Positions 24,566-33,370 of a DNA stretch of 55,325 nucleotides are shown here, one piece after another. Position 1 is the first letter of the stretch, and the number at the start of each line of letters is the position of its first letter. The position numbers and the translations under genes are program-made. A model generated the notes under the pieces. That model was not told the origin of the DNA, did not search any database, and worked only from the letters and a program-made list of their open reading frames with translations. The DNA is from Gammaproteobacteria bacterium (lineage in GTDB: Bacteria; Pseudomonadota; Gammaproteobacteria; VBWC01): positions 1 to 55,325 of the forward strand of contig JAHFRU010000018.1 of assembly GCA_023266115.1 (NCBI GenBank), in the 5' to 3' direction.

Positions 24566-25564
24566 CTACGCCCGTTGCGACTGCCGGACATCTCGATGCG
24601 CCATCAGCCACGCACCAAGAAACCCGCCGGCAGTATTCAGCAGCAAATCATCCATGCCCGGATAACGCCATGGCAGGACAAACTGGATCGATTCTATCGT
24701 CAGGCTCAATAGAAACGCGCAGGCAGTTGCACGGCCGACGCCAATGCGCGCCGGAAACTGCCACACCAGCAAGGCACCAAGCGGTGCGAAACCAAGCAGA
24801 TTCACGGCCCAGTCGATGAACGTCTCCATCGTGTAATGCTCGTGAACAAACGGCATGATCTGGTAGATCCGGTCCTTGAATGATTCCGGATAATAGTTTG
24901 CCGGCGTCCCCAGTCGGCCGCGTTCCAGATAGTCGATCCACTCGCCATTCACGCCGATGCGCGCCGCGTGGATGACGCCCAGCCACGGGCGGTCGAATGT
25001 CACTTCGTTACCCAGTGTCAGCCAGTATTCGGGCGTCCAGGTCTTGAACGCGTGTTCCGGTAATGGTTCGTCCAGCCGCACGACATCATCGACCAATACC
25101 GTCAGGGCTTTCCGGTCCGCGACGACATGGATGCGGTGCCGCTGCTGGTCCGTAAATACATTCTTGATTACAAACTCCGGTGTACCGTTCCACATCGCCG
25201 CGGTGCGCCGCCAGCGCACGACAAGATCGGCGTTGTCCTGCCCGAGTGTGAAGTTACGGAAGTTGACGTCGCCCGACAGCGAGAGGATGCGCGCTGGTCC
25301 GTGCTGTGACAGTGACAGCGGCCTGGCATCAACGACGATCTCCAGATTCTCATGTTCGATCGCCCTGCCCAGCCAGTCGCCGACATCACGTGTTAGGGCG
25401 ATGCCCGGCGCCGCGAAGCTCAACGTACCGTCGGCGCTGCGCACGACCGCATTATCATGGGTGGTCACAGATTCCGTGGTATAGAAACCGAACCACAGAT
25501 AGACAAGAATCACCGTCACGAGCAGCGCCCATCGCGCCGGGCCGCTGCGGAGCAGGTTCAACAT
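24566..25564 (-). CDS. VanZ-like membrane protein with LamG-like domain
   Basis: A 332-residue protein. An N-terminal membrane helix (WALLVTVILVYLWFGFY) is followed by a roughly 180-residue beta-rich region (LSLSGDVNFRNFTLGQDNADLVVRW, split as LSLSGDVNFRNFTLG and NADLVVRWRR) that looks like a concanavalin/LamG-type lectin fold. The C-terminal 120 residues are VanZ-like: NLLGFAPLGALLVW, SLTIESIQFVLPWRYPGMDDLLLNTAGG. VanZ-family proteins are linked to envelope or teicoplanin phenotypes; the role here is unknown. It lies between the methyltransferase and DUF1499 genes with short gaps. Confidence 0.82.
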   Translation of the reverse strand: MLNLLRSGPARWALLVTVILVYLWFGFYTTESVTTHDNAVVRSADGTLSFAAPGIALTRDVGDWLGRAIEHENLEIVVDARPLSLSQHGPARILSLSGDVNFRNFTLGQDNADLVVRWRRTAAMWNGTPEFVIKNVFTDQQRHRIHVVADRKALTVLVDDVVRLDEPLPEHAFKTWTPEYWLTLGNEVTFDRPWLGVIHAARIGVNGEWIDYLERGRLGTPANYYPESFKDRIYQIMPFVHEHYTMETFIDWAVNLLGFAPLGALLVWQFPARIGVGRATACAFLLSLTIESIQFVLPWRYPGMDDLLLNTAGGFLGAWLMAHRDVRQSQRA

Positions 25565-25603
25565 GCAATATTTACCGCAAGCAACTGCTGCTCCATGCCC
25601 CGG

Positions 25604-26467
25604 CTACTTTCGCGCCATGATGGCCCAGGTACTCGATGGCAGCCAGACCGTACCGTCGGCACGCACGTGGCGCCGCATGTAATCGGCCATTTCCTTGCGT
25701 ATCAACGGCAGCTTGCGCTGCCCCTCGTCGCCGGCCTCGCGGATGATCTCGCCGGACGGCCCGACCAGTATCTGGTAATCGACGGCCTCGTCGACACTTG
25801 TGCCCACGCGCACATCGGCATCGATACGTTTGAACAGCTCGATGTTGGTGAAGCCGGCGGACTTCAGCATCGCGCGGTCGGTCTCCTCGTCGGCCCACGA
25901 GAACGGACCGGGTCCGCAGGAGCGCGCCGCGTCACCGGGCGGTGGCAGATGTTTGAGCGCAATGGCCTTGGCAGCGCCCCAGCACGGGTTGTCGCCGATG
26001 GTGCGCCAGACGATCAGACACAGCTTGCCGCCGGGCTTGAGCGCCCTGTGCGCGTTACGCATCGCCATGACGGCGCTTTGAAAAAACATCACGCCGAAGC
26101 GCGCGAACGCCGCGTCGTAATATCCGCCGGGAAGATCGCAGCGCTGCGCATCGGCGACCTCGAAACGCACGTGGTCCATGCCGGCGAGATCGCGTTCGGC
26201 ATTCGCGATATCGAGAAATGCGTCGGTGCAGTCGATACCGAGCACCTCGCCGCTGGCAGTCACCATATCGCCGATCTCAAGACAGGTCTCGCCGTAGCCG
26301 CAGCCGATATCGAGCACCTTGTCCCCGGGGCGAAAGCCGAAATCCTTGTAGGCTATCGTGCTGTGTATCGCGCCATTGCCGGACAGCAAATGACGGAAGC
26401 GATTCCATTTCGGCACCAGTATTTCGTTCCAGCAACTGATGAAGTCGTCATTGGTGGAAGCATGCAT
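25604..26467 (-). CDS. SAM-dependent methyltransferase (class I)
   Basis: A 287-residue protein. Motif I is VLDIGCGYGETCLEIGD; motif II/post-I includes GIDCTDAFLDIA; FEVADAQRCDLPGGYYDAAFARFGVMFF covers motifs for SAM binding and catalysis (read as ADAQRCDLPGGYYDAAFARF). RALKPGGKLCLIVW is motif III. The order fits UbiE/Methyltransf_11-type enzymes. The start at 26467 follows GGGAGGACC. The substrate is unknown. It sits 50 bases after the nitrobindin-like gene in one orientation, so joint transcription is likely. Confidence 0.88.
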   Translation of the reverse strand: MHASTNDDFISCWNEILVPKWNRFRHLLSGNGAIHSTIAYKDFGFRPGDKVLDIGCGYGETCLEIGDMVTASGEVLGIDCTDAFLDIANAERDLAGMDHVRFEVADAQRCDLPGGYYDAAFARFGVMFFQSAVMAMRNAHRALKPGGKLCLIVWRTIGDNPCWGAAKAIALKHLPPPGDAARSCGPGPFSWADEETDRAMLKSAGFTNIELFKRIDADVRVGTSVDEAVDYQILVGPSGEIIREAGDEGQRKLPLIRKEMADYMRRHVRADGTVWLPSSTWAIMARK

Positions 26468-26517
26468 GGCTGGTCCTCCCGCTACAGTTGAAATATCGCG
26501 CCAGGAAATACCTGCGG

Positions 26518-27105
26518 TCAACGCGCCCGGCGCAGCGTGTTCTTGTCGGTGTGATGAAATATCCCGGTCTGGCCGGCGACTTTCAGCTGGGTGTCTTCCT
26601 GATAACTGAAACTGCCATCGTCGTTCAGCGTCACGGTCAGTTCATACCGCACGGTCTTGAATGCCTTGTCGAGAAACGGGTTCGACAGCACGCCATAGGT
26701 CTCCGAACCGGCACGCGCCGACAGCGTGAGCACGCGAGCATGCGGGTCGGCGCTGCCGCCGGCCAGCACGGTCACGCCGCGCGGGACCATGAAGCAACGC
26801 ATCACCTGGCGATCCTTCGGGTCCCACAACCAGTAACCGGTCTCTTCATGAAACGCCTCGTCCTGCCCGACCGGCCAGGCGGTGGTTGCATAGCGCAGAC
26901 CGTAAAGCACTTGCGGGCCATTCACCACCGGGCCGAGCGGATCGAAAGTCAGGCGTTCGCGGTAACGGGTTTCCGCAGGTCCCTTGCGCGCCGGCGCGAC
27001 GTCGACACCCTGATCGCCCTCCCACACACCGACCAGCGGCGCCAGCGGTCCGAGATTCTTGACAATGTCTTTATCCGGGCTCGCCGGTTTGTTGAATACA
27101 TCCAT
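26518..27105 (-). CDS. Nitrobindin-like heme-binding beta-barrel protein
   Basis: A 195-residue protein of the THAP4/nitrobindin-like (FABP-type) family. The opening LGPLAPLVGVWEGDQGVDVAP is the family signature, followed by YRERLTFDPLGPVVNGPQVLYGLRY (in two parts) and HEETGYWLWDPKDRQVMRCF. These barrels bind heme or small hydrophobic ligands. Whether the histidine ligand of true nitrobindins is retained cannot be judged here. It follows def by 33 bases. Confidence 0.82.
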   Translation of the reverse strand: MDVFNKPASPDKDIVKNLGPLAPLVGVWEGDQGVDVAPARKGPAETRYRERLTFDPLGPVVNGPQVLYGLRYATTAWPVGQDEAFHEETGYWLWDPKDRQVMRCFMVPRGVTVLAGGSADPHARVLTLSARAGSETYGVLSNPFLDKAFKTVRYELTVTLNDDGSFSYQEDTQLKVAGQTGIFHHTDKNTLRRAR

Positions 27106-27138
27106 GGTGCATCCCCGTTCGTTATTGCCGTGCAGAAA

Positions 27139-27639
27139 TTATTTATACACTTTCCGCCGGAACAAATCATTTCTCCGGCTGACGAGGCGGTCGAGAAACA
27201 GCAGTCCGTTCAGATGATCGATCTCGTGCTGCACGGCACGCGCCTCGAATCCCTCGAACGCGTAGATCATTTCGCTGCCATACTCATCCAGCGCCGTGAC
27301 CTCGACGCGTCCGGCGCGCATGACATTTCCCGTGTAATCGGGCACTGAAAGACAGCCCTCGCGGCCGACGACACTACCCTCGGCGTGCAGAATTTCGGGA
27401 TTGATCAACACCAGCCGGCCGTGATGGGCGATATTCGGTTTGACCGACACGTCGACAATCGCAATGCGCAGGCTGCGCCCGACCTGCGGCGCCGCGATAC
27501 CGACACTCGGCGGCCCGCCGCGCATGGTCGCCTCAAGATCGCGCACGAACGCGCGCAGCTCATCGTCGAACTGCGCCACTGCGATCGCCTTCTGCGTCAG
27601 GCGCGGATCGGGGTAGGTAACAACGTCCAGCAACGACAC
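27139..27639 (-). CDS. def: Peptide deformylase
   Basis: A 166-residue enzyme that removes the formyl group from new N-termini. All three motifs are present: SVGIAAPQVG (GxGxAAxQ), EGCLSVPDY (EGCLS) and QHEIDHLNGLLF (HExDH), giving the metal ligands Cys and two His. Length is normal. The GTG start at 27639 is four bases after the TGA of the ACT-domain gene, so translation is probably coupled. Def is more often found next to fmt; here it is a probable paralog in a different setting. Confidence 0.93.
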   Translation of the reverse strand: MSLLDVVTYPDPRLTQKAIAVAQFDDELRAFVRDLEATMRGGPPSVGIAAPQVGRSLRIAIVDVSVKPNIAHHGRLVLINPEILHAEGSVVGREGCLSVPDYTGNVMRAGRVEVTALDEYGSEMIYAFEGFEARAVQHEIDHLNGLLFLDRLVSRRNDLFRRKVYK

Positions 27640-27643
27640 CGCA

Positions 27644-28165
27644 CTAGCCGATCATGGTATCAATCGGCACGAGCCTGACCTCGACACCCTCGCGCCTGAC
27701 CTTCTCCAGTGCCTGCTCCAGCGCATCAACACCGCGCGCAGCGCAGCCTTCGATATGCATGACGTAGATCGGCTGCCGCTCAGTGCCTGCGACATCGGAT
27801 TCCAGATCGAGGACATTAAATCCAGCGCCGGCCAGCGCCGTCGTCACCTGCGCGACGATACCGGCGCGGTCGGCGCCGAACACCGATATACGGGTGTCCG
27901 GGACGACGTGCGCATGCAAGTGCCCGTCGATCCCGTCTATATGCAGATGCAGATTCAGCGCGGCCACGTCCGGCGCCAGCAAACGCCGCAGTGCATCGAT
28001 GCTGCCATCGTATTGCGCCATCAGCATGATGGTGAAATTGCCGCCGAGACGCGCCATCGACGCCTCGCCGAGATTGCAGCCGCCGTCAAACAAACGCGTC
28101 GTGACGCGCGCAACAATGCCGGGCTGATCCTTGCCCACGACCGTCAGCATAAACCACTGCTGCAT
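27644..28165 (-). CDS. gcvR: Two-ACT-domain protein, GcvR-like
   Basis: A 173-residue protein with two ACT domains: residues about 5-80 (WFMLTVVGKDQPGIVARVT, GGCNLGEASMARLGGNFTIMLM in parts) and about 92-165 (ISVFGADRAGIVAQVTTALAGAGFNVLDLESD). This is the structure of GcvR, which binds glycine and controls the gcv operon through GcvA. The DNA-binding partner is not in view, so the regulatory role is by family resemblance. It lies directly upstream of def. Confidence 0.8.
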   Translation of the reverse strand: MQQWFMLTVVGKDQPGIVARVTTRLFDGGCNLGEASMARLGGNFTIMLMAQYDGSIDALRRLLAPDVAALNLHLHIDGIDGHLHAHVVPDTRISVFGADRAGIVAQVTTALAGAGFNVLDLESDVAGTERQPIYVMHIEGCAARGVDALEQALEKVRREGVEVRLVPIDTMIG

Positions 28166-28281
28166 AACTCAGTCTCCCGTGACCGATGGCGGTGCCACCC
28201 TGCACGGATCGTAACGTAACTTGCATTCGTCTGGATACACCCGACAGACGAACTATGCCGGCGCTGATATCGCGCCGGTTT

Positions 28282-28551
28282 TTATCCCGGCACCAGTTGC
28301 AGATCGAATACACGTTGCGTCAGCCATATCCCGGCGACGGCGGCAATCGACCACGATCCTGCCGCCACGACCTTATGAGCATAAAACCGCGTATGGCGGG
28401 CCCACAGCGCCAGCGGCAGAAAAGCGCCGACGATCACCAGCTGCCCCGCCTCCACGCCCAGACTGAATGCAGCGAGTGATAATGCGCGCGTACCGCGCTC
28501 CAGGCCCAGGTCGAGCAATACGGCGGCAAATCCGAAGCCGTGCATCAGTTC
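28282..28551 (-). pseudogene. HupE/UreJ-family C-terminal fragment
   Basis: About 89 codons encode the end of a HupE/UreJ-type membrane protein: ELMHGFGFAAVLLDLGL, ALSLAAFSLGVEAGQLVIVGAFLPL, then a final helix. The N-terminal half is missing. Homology stops at 28551, three bases from a 31-base REP that begins at 28554, and beyond the RAYT unit no HupE N-terminus is found. The frame runs on into the repeat, so a short hybrid could be made, but it is unlikely to work. HupE proteins are linked to nickel or cobalt uptake. Confidence 0.75.
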
Positions 28552-28553
28552 AC

Positions 28554-28584
28554 GTAGGGCGGAAGCCCGCAGGGCGTTCCGCCG
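28554..28584. repeat. REP-like repeat, left copy
   Basis: Starts GTAGGGCGGAAGCCCGCAGG and contains the imperfect palindrome GGCGGAAGCCC/GGGCGTTCCGCC. It is a perfect 31-base inverted copy of 29157-29187, bracketing the RAYT gene, as REP/BIME sequences do around their own transposase. Confidence 0.85.
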
Positions 28585-28594
28585 CATGCATTCA

Positions 28595-29128
28595 TCATCG
28601 GCGCTCACCCGCCGCCACATCCGTCGCGCCATCACCGCCCCAGCCCGTTGGATAGGCGCCGACGGCTACCCAGCGATGAAACGTCGAATAGGGCCATGCT
28701 ACCACCGCCGAGGCGCACCCATGTTTGACGGGATTGTAATGAATGTAGTCAATGTGCCGCGCATAGTCTTCGTCATCCCTTACAACATGCTCCCAGAAAC
28801 GGCGTTGCCAGATTCCCCGCTCCCCTTTGGTGACACGCACCGCAGAACGTCGTTCGTGGGGCGGCATGGCGCGCACAAAACGTATCTTGATGGCCTTGAT
28901 GCGATTCGAACAGTCGTCATCGCCGGGCGGTAGCGTGATAATACAGTGCATATGATCCGGCAGGACCACCCAGGCATCGATGTGAAACGGCCGATCTTCC
29001 CCCGTTCGCTTAACCGCCGCACGCAAGGCGTCTACATGACGCACGAGGAAATCCGAGCGCCTTTCCAGTAAGTTAATCGTGAAGAAGTACGTGCCTCCCG
29101 GCACGCGATGGCGGCGATAGTCGGGCAT
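28595..29128 (-). CDS. REP-associated tyrosine transposase (RAYT, Y1 family)
   Basis: A 177-residue protein of the IS200/IS605-related Y1 superfamily. GGTYFFTINLLERRSDFLV opens the fold; PDHMHCIITLP contains the HxH metal motif; the C-terminal DDEDYARHIDYIHYNPVKHG carries the tyrosine helix (Tyr in RHIDYIHYNPVKHG, where RAYTs have the nucleophile). The gene is flanked by inverted 31-base REPs. RAYTs nick REP hairpins and are thought to spread them. The unit sits exactly at the break in the hupE relic. Confidence 0.92.
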   Translation of the reverse strand: MPDYRRHRVPGGTYFFTINLLERRSDFLVRHVDALRAAVKRTGEDRPFHIDAWVVLPDHMHCIITLPPGDDDCSNRIKAIKIRFVRAMPPHERRSAVRVTKGERGIWQRRFWEHVVRDDEDYARHIDYIHYNPVKHGCASAVVAWPYSTFHRWVAVGAYPTGWGGDGATDVAAGERR

Positions 29129-29156
29129 GGGTGCATCGTATCATCGCCGCGTCATT

Positions 29157-29187
29157 CGGCGGAACGCCCTGCGGGCTTCCGCCCTAC
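29157..29187. repeat. REP-like repeat, right copy
   Basis: The exact inverted complement of 28554-28584, ending in GCCCTAC. The stretch from here to the ZIP gene at 29264 contains nothing recognisable. Confidence 0.85.
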
Positions 29188-29263
29188 GCCAAGCCGCTAT
29201 TTTGCAGGGGGTTCTGCCGCCTATGTCGGCCGGACAGCCGGAACATCGCCGTGTATCAACGCG

Positions 29264-30043
29264 TCAATGCAAGGTCGAATGGGCGAAGTGGATGACACCG
29301 ACGCCGGAGACGATCAGCAGCATCTGCTGCAAGGTCGCGCGCAACTCGGTGCGCTTGTGCAGGGTGGGGATCAGATCCGCCACGGCGACATAGATAAAGC
29401 TCGCCGCCGCCACCGCCAGCACATACGGCAGATACCCCTCCAGTCCCGCCAGGCCATACCACGCGAGTACCCCGCCGACCACGGTACCCATACCCGACAA
29501 CAGATTGTAAAGCAGTGCCTTGCTGCGCGAGTAACCGCTGTGCAGCAGCACGACGAAATCGCCCAGCTCCTGGGGAATCTCGTGCGCTGCAACCGCGAGC
29601 GCGGTAACCACGCCAAGATCGAAGTCGACGAGAAATGCCGCGGCAATCAGCACGCCGTCGATGAAGTTATGCAAGCCATCGCCGATGAGAATGATCGCTC
29701 CGGCAGCCTTCTGCCGGTTTGCCTCGTGCACATCGACATGCACGTCGCAGTCGTGCGTATGACAATGGCGCCACAGCACCATTTTTTCTAGCAAAAAAAA
29801 TCCGAGCACGCCGAACAACACGGCCATCATCAATTTATGCGCGTCGACGGCCGGCCCGGCGATTGCGTGCGGCAGCAGTGCGAGGAAAGCCGCGCCCAGC
29901 AACGCGCCGATTGCAAAGCTCAACAAGTGCGGCAACAAGCGCTGGCGCAGATCGTTCCGGACAAGCAAAAACGCCGCCGCGACAATCACGCTCAATGCGC
30001 CGCCAACGATGCAGAACAGAATGATCCAGCCCAGTGTGTTCAT
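29264..30043 (-). CDS. ZIP family metal transporter
   Basis: A 259-residue inner-membrane protein with about eight helices. The two binding-site helices carry GDGLHNFIDGVLIAAAF (HNxxDG) and AVAAHEIPQELGDFVVL (HEIPQE), the core of the ZIP metal path. A His-rich loop (HCHTHDCDVHVDVHE) lies between helices 3 and 4 as in many zinc importers. Zinc or iron uptake is likely. It starts 20 bases after pgeF in the same direction. The decayed hupE fragment nearby is also metal-related. Confidence 0.92.
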   Translation of the reverse strand: MNTLGWIILFCIVGGALSVIVAAAFLLVRNDLRQRLLPHLLSFAIGALLGAAFLALLPHAIAGPAVDAHKLMMAVLFGVLGFFLLEKMVLWRHCHTHDCDVHVDVHEANRQKAAGAIILIGDGLHNFIDGVLIAAAFLVDFDLGVVTALAVAAHEIPQELGDFVVLLHSGYSRSKALLYNLLSGMGTVVGGVLAWYGLAGLEGYLPYVLAVAAASFIYVAVADLIPTLHKRTELRATLQQMLLIVSGVGVIHFAHSTLH

Positions 30044-30063
30044 CGATCAGCCCGCCTCTCTCG

Positions 30064-30846
30064 TCAGCGATTCCCGGTCATCCAGATCAGTGTCGCCATG
30101 CGACCGGTGACGCCGTCGCGGCGATAGGAATAAAACCGGTCCGCCTCGGACACCGTGCAGAAACCGCCACCGTACACCGAGGTCACCGCCGCCTCGCCGA
30201 GGCGTTGCCTGGCAAGCTCATAGATATCCGCCAGCCACCGCCCCGCAGTTGCTGACGGCATAAACGCCGCCGCGCTGCGTGGATCATGGGCGAGAAATTG
30301 CGCGCGCACCTCGGCGCCCACCTCGAACCGGCCCGGCCCGATCGCCGGTCCCAGCCAGGCGAGCAGGTCGTCACCGCGGCTGTTCATGCGCGCTATCGTT
30401 GCCGCGATGACTCCCGCCGCCAGGCCGCGCCAGCCGGCATGGACTGCGGCAATCCGCTGGTTGCGCCGGTCGTACAGCAACACCGGCAGGCAGTCCGCTG
30501 TCAAAACGGCACATACTACCTGATCGCTCCCGGTAAAACTGGCATCCGCAACGCTGCCGCGCGCGGCGCTGCGGGCATCGACCACGCCAACGCCATGCAC
30601 CTGGTTCAGCCAGAACGGCATCGCTGGTAAATCCGCGAGCCGGAACAGCCGTTCACGGTTGTCATTCACCACGCGTTCGCTGTCACCAACGTGATCGGCG
30701 AGATTCAGGCTGCGATACGGGCCCGTGCTGACGCCGCCGCGCCGCGTTGTCGTCAGCGCCTGCACGAACGACGGCACCGGCCAGTCGGGCACCAGCCAGT
30801 CGCAGGCCCGGGCCGCCGCAGGGGCATGAATGCGATCTGAACTCAT
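30064..30846 (-). CDS. pgeF: PgeF (YfiH), peptidoglycan editing factor / multicopper laccase-domain protein
   Basis: A 260-residue protein. NQVHG, DGxx-like TGSDQVVCAVLTADCLPVLL (Cys in TADC), AAVHAGWRGLAAGV and the C-terminal SVYGGGFCTVSEADRFYSYRRDG are the signature of the YfiH family, giving the Cys/His zinc site. The enzyme removes wrongly incorporated L-Ser muropeptide precursors. The ATG at 30846 fits the family N-terminus (WLVPDWPVPSFVQALTTTRRGGVS, in part). rluD lies 69 bases upstream, the common gammaproteobacterial order. Confidence 0.92.
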   Translation of the reverse strand: MSSDRIHAPAAARACDWLVPDWPVPSFVQALTTTRRGGVSTGPYRSLNLADHVGDSERVVNDNRERLFRLADLPAMPFWLNQVHGVGVVDARSAARGSVADASFTGSDQVVCAVLTADCLPVLLYDRRNQRIAAVHAGWRGLAAGVIAATIARMNSRGDDLLAWLGPAIGPGRFEVGAEVRAQFLAHDPRSAAAFMPSATAGRWLADIYELARQRLGEAAVTSVYGGGFCTVSEADRFYSYRRDGVTGRMATLIWMTGNR

Positions 30847-30915
30847 CGGGTATTTGTACCATGAAGTACCTGGCAGTGGCTCACACTCCGCCTGCACGGT
30901 CTTCGTGGTGAATGC

Positions 30916-31881
30916 CTACTTGGCCTTGTCTGACGCGACATCGGCGCGTAACACGGCGATCAGCGCCATCATGTCCGGTGGCAACGGCGCACTCCATTCC
31001 ATAGGCGTACCGAGGCGCGGATGCGTTACCGTCAATCGCACCGCATGCAAGGCCTGCCGCTTGAAACCGTGCAGCGCATCGCGCAATGCCTCGGTCGCCC
31101 CCTTGGGCATGTGCAACCGGCCACCGTATTCGGGGTCACCGACGATGGGAAACTGGATGTGCGCCATATGCACACGTATCTGGTGCGTGCGTCCCGTTTC
31201 CAGCTGCACCGACGCCAGCGTGTGGGCGCGGAACCGCTCGACCACCCGAAAATGACTGATAGCCTCGCGACCCTCATCGACCACGGCCATGCGCTTGCGA
31301 TTCAACGGATGCCGCGCGAGTGGTGCGTCGACCTTGCCGCCGGCAATCATCACACCGTTCACAACGGCCTGATATTCGCGTTTACACAGCCGCGCCTGTA
31401 GCTGGTCGACGAGATGTTTGTGCGCCGACAACGTGCGCGCGACGATCAGCAGGCCGCTGGTGTTCTTGTCGAGACGATGCACGATACCCGCGCGCGGCAG
31501 CGCATTGAGCTCCGGCGCGTGATGCAGCAGCGCGTTGACCAGCGTACCGGCCTGATTGCCGGCGGCCGGATGCACCACCAGTCCGGCGGGCTTGTTGATG
31601 ACGATGACATCGTCGTCTTCGTAAACAATGTCGAGCGCGATGTTTTCCCCGGTCCACGCGGTCTGCTCGACCAGCGTCGCCGCGATTTCAATGGCCTCGC
31701 CGCCGCGCAGCTTGTCCTTCGGTCGTAACGGCCGGCCGTTGACGGTCACCTGACCATCGACTATCCATTGCTTGAGGCGGGATCGGGAATAATCGGGAAA
31801 CAGCCCGGCGAGCGCCTGATCGAGGCGCAAGCCAGCCATATCGTCCGGAATGGTTGCAGAAAGCTGCACGGTATCTGACAT
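30916..31881 (-). CDS. rluD: 23S rRNA pseudouridine synthase RluD
   Basis: A 321-residue enzyme. An S4-type RNA-binding domain (RLDQALAGLFPDYSRSRLKQWI) precedes the catalytic domain with GIVHRLDKNTSGLLIVART, whose aspartate is the catalytic nucleophile. RTHQIRVHMAH and GDPEYGG complete the family pattern. RluD modifies helix 69 uridines of 23S rRNA. It is divergent from the lipoprotein gene at 32036, as rluD is from bamD in related bacteria; the 154-base divergent spacer carries a TATAAT at 31923-31928 on the plus strand. Confidence 0.94.
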   Translation of the reverse strand: MSDTVQLSATIPDDMAGLRLDQALAGLFPDYSRSRLKQWIVDGQVTVNGRPLRPKDKLRGGEAIEIAATLVEQTAWTGENIALDIVYEDDDVIVINKPAGLVVHPAAGNQAGTLVNALLHHAPELNALPRAGIVHRLDKNTSGLLIVARTLSAHKHLVDQLQARLCKREYQAVVNGVMIAGGKVDAPLARHPLNRKRMAVVDEGREAISHFRVVERFRAHTLASVQLETGRTHQIRVHMAHIQFPIVGDPEYGGRLHMPKGATEALRDALHGFKRQALHAVRLTVTHPRLGTPMEWSAPLPPDMMALIAVLRADVASDKAK

Positions 31882-32035
31882 GCTCGGTAATTAGTCGTTT
31901 CAGGATGGGCGGGGCAGCACAGTATAATGGTTCGCCGGTCAAAACATCTGACAACCGGCGCCGGCTCATAATAATATAAGTGGCGCGCCGACCGTAAACG
32001 GATAATTCCGGCGTAGCGAACCACGGACACTGCTC

Positions 32036-33370
32036 ATGACAAAAATCGTCGCAACCGGTCTCGCCGGACTATTAATACTCCTCGCCGGCGGCTGCGCCAC
32101 CACGTCACGGACCAACGACCCGACGCGTGACTGGGCCGCACAACGCTTCTATACGGAAGGCCAGGACGCCCTGCGGGCGGAGAATTACCCGCAGGCCATC
32201 GATTATTTCAAACAGATGCAGCGCCGCTATCCGGGCGACGAACGCGCCTTGCCGTCGCAACTGGAGATCGCCTATGCATGGTACAAGCTCGACAACACCG
32301 ACGAAGCGGTCGACGCGGCCAACCACTATATCGATGCCCCCGGCAGTCAGCCGCACGTCGACTACGCCTTTTATCTGAAGGGCCTGGCGCGCTATCAGGC
32401 GGCCATGCATCCGGCGGATACCGGCACGGCAGCCGGCCAGGTACAGCAAACCACCGGCCTGCGCGACGCGTTTCACGAGTTCGCCAATCTGACGCGCGCC
32501 CACCCGAACAGCAAGTACACCGAGGATGCGCTGCAACGCATGGTCGACATCCGCAACAAACTCGGTGAACTTGAGGTAAAAGCAGCGCGCCAGGCACTTG
32601 CCGAAGGTCAGGCCGAGGCCGCCGCGAAACGTGCCGAGCATGTCGTTGAACATTACGAGAATGCACCGGCGGCGCCGGATGCCTACGTGGTGATGATAGA
32701 CGCGTATACCGCCCTCGGGCTCACCGAACAGGCGCTCGATGCACGGCGGATGCTGCGGCAAAAACACCCGGACTATCATTACACATCGCTGACCGACAGT
32801 GTGCCGCCGGAACCGGCGCCCGCGGCGGTAGCAATCGAGAAACGGTCTGCCGCCAGGCGTCCGCCGACGGTGGTCGCAGCGCCCGCGCCGTCCCGTGCCG
32901 ACGCGCCGGCCGAGCGAGCGGCCACACCGGTAATCGGCAGCATGCCGCAAGCACGTCCCACCGTGCCAGCGGTCCGCGCGGAGATGCGTACCGAGGACTG
33001 GCTGCTGGCGCAGCGTCCCGAACAATACACCTTGCAGGTACTGGCGACCGGCAACCAGCGAGCGTTGTCCGGCTTCGTATCCCGGCATCACATCGAGAAC
33101 GACAGCGCGTATTTCTCCAGCATGAAGGGTGCGCAGCAGTGGTATTCGCTGCTGTATGGCAGCTACGACACGCAGGCCGACGCCCGGCAAGCGATCGACG
33201 CCCTGCCGGCAGCACTGCGCCACGCCCGGCCGTGGATCCGCCGTTACAGTGACATTCAGGCCACCATACGCAAGGAACGCGATCAACAGCCATCGGCCAC
33301 GCCAGCCACCGTGCCGACACAGCAGATGCCACCGTTGCCGCAACCGGATGCAGCAGACACCGGCGACTGA
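32036..33370 (+). CDS. BamD-like TPR lipoprotein with C-terminal SPOR domain
   Basis: A 444-residue lipoprotein: signal and lipobox end at Cys20 (LLAGGC). Residues about 35-250 resemble BamD (RFYTEGQDALRAENYPQAIDYFKQMQRRYPG in parts; VDYAFYLKGLARY; FANLTRAHPNSKYTEDALQRMV). After an Ala/Pro-rich linker, residues about 325-405 look like a SPOR domain of DamX type (YTLQVLATGNQRALSGF, WYSLLYGSYDTQADARQAI, RPWIRRYSDIQ), which binds denuded glycan at division sites. It precedes true bamD by 332 bases and appears to be a fused paralog. A role linking outer-membrane assembly with the septum is inference. Confidence 0.82.
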   Translation: MTKIVATGLAGLLILLAGGCATTSRTNDPTRDWAAQRFYTEGQDALRAENYPQAIDYFKQMQRRYPGDERALPSQLEIAYAWYKLDNTDEAVDAANHYIDAPGSQPHVDYAFYLKGLARYQAAMHPADTGTAAGQVQQTTGLRDAFHEFANLTRAHPNSKYTEDALQRMVDIRNKLGELEVKAARQALAEGQAEAAAKRAEHVVEHYENAPAAPDAYVVMIDAYTALGLTEQALDARRMLRQKHPDYHYTSLTDSVPPEPAPAAVAIEKRSAARRPPTVVAAPAPSRADAPAERAATPVIGSMPQARPTVPAVRAEMRTEDWLLAQRPEQYTLQVLATGNQRALSGFVSRHHIENDSAYFSSMKGAQQWYSLLYGSYDTQADARQAIDALPAALRHARPWIRRYSDIQATIRKERDQQPSATPATVPTQQMPPLPQPDAADTGD

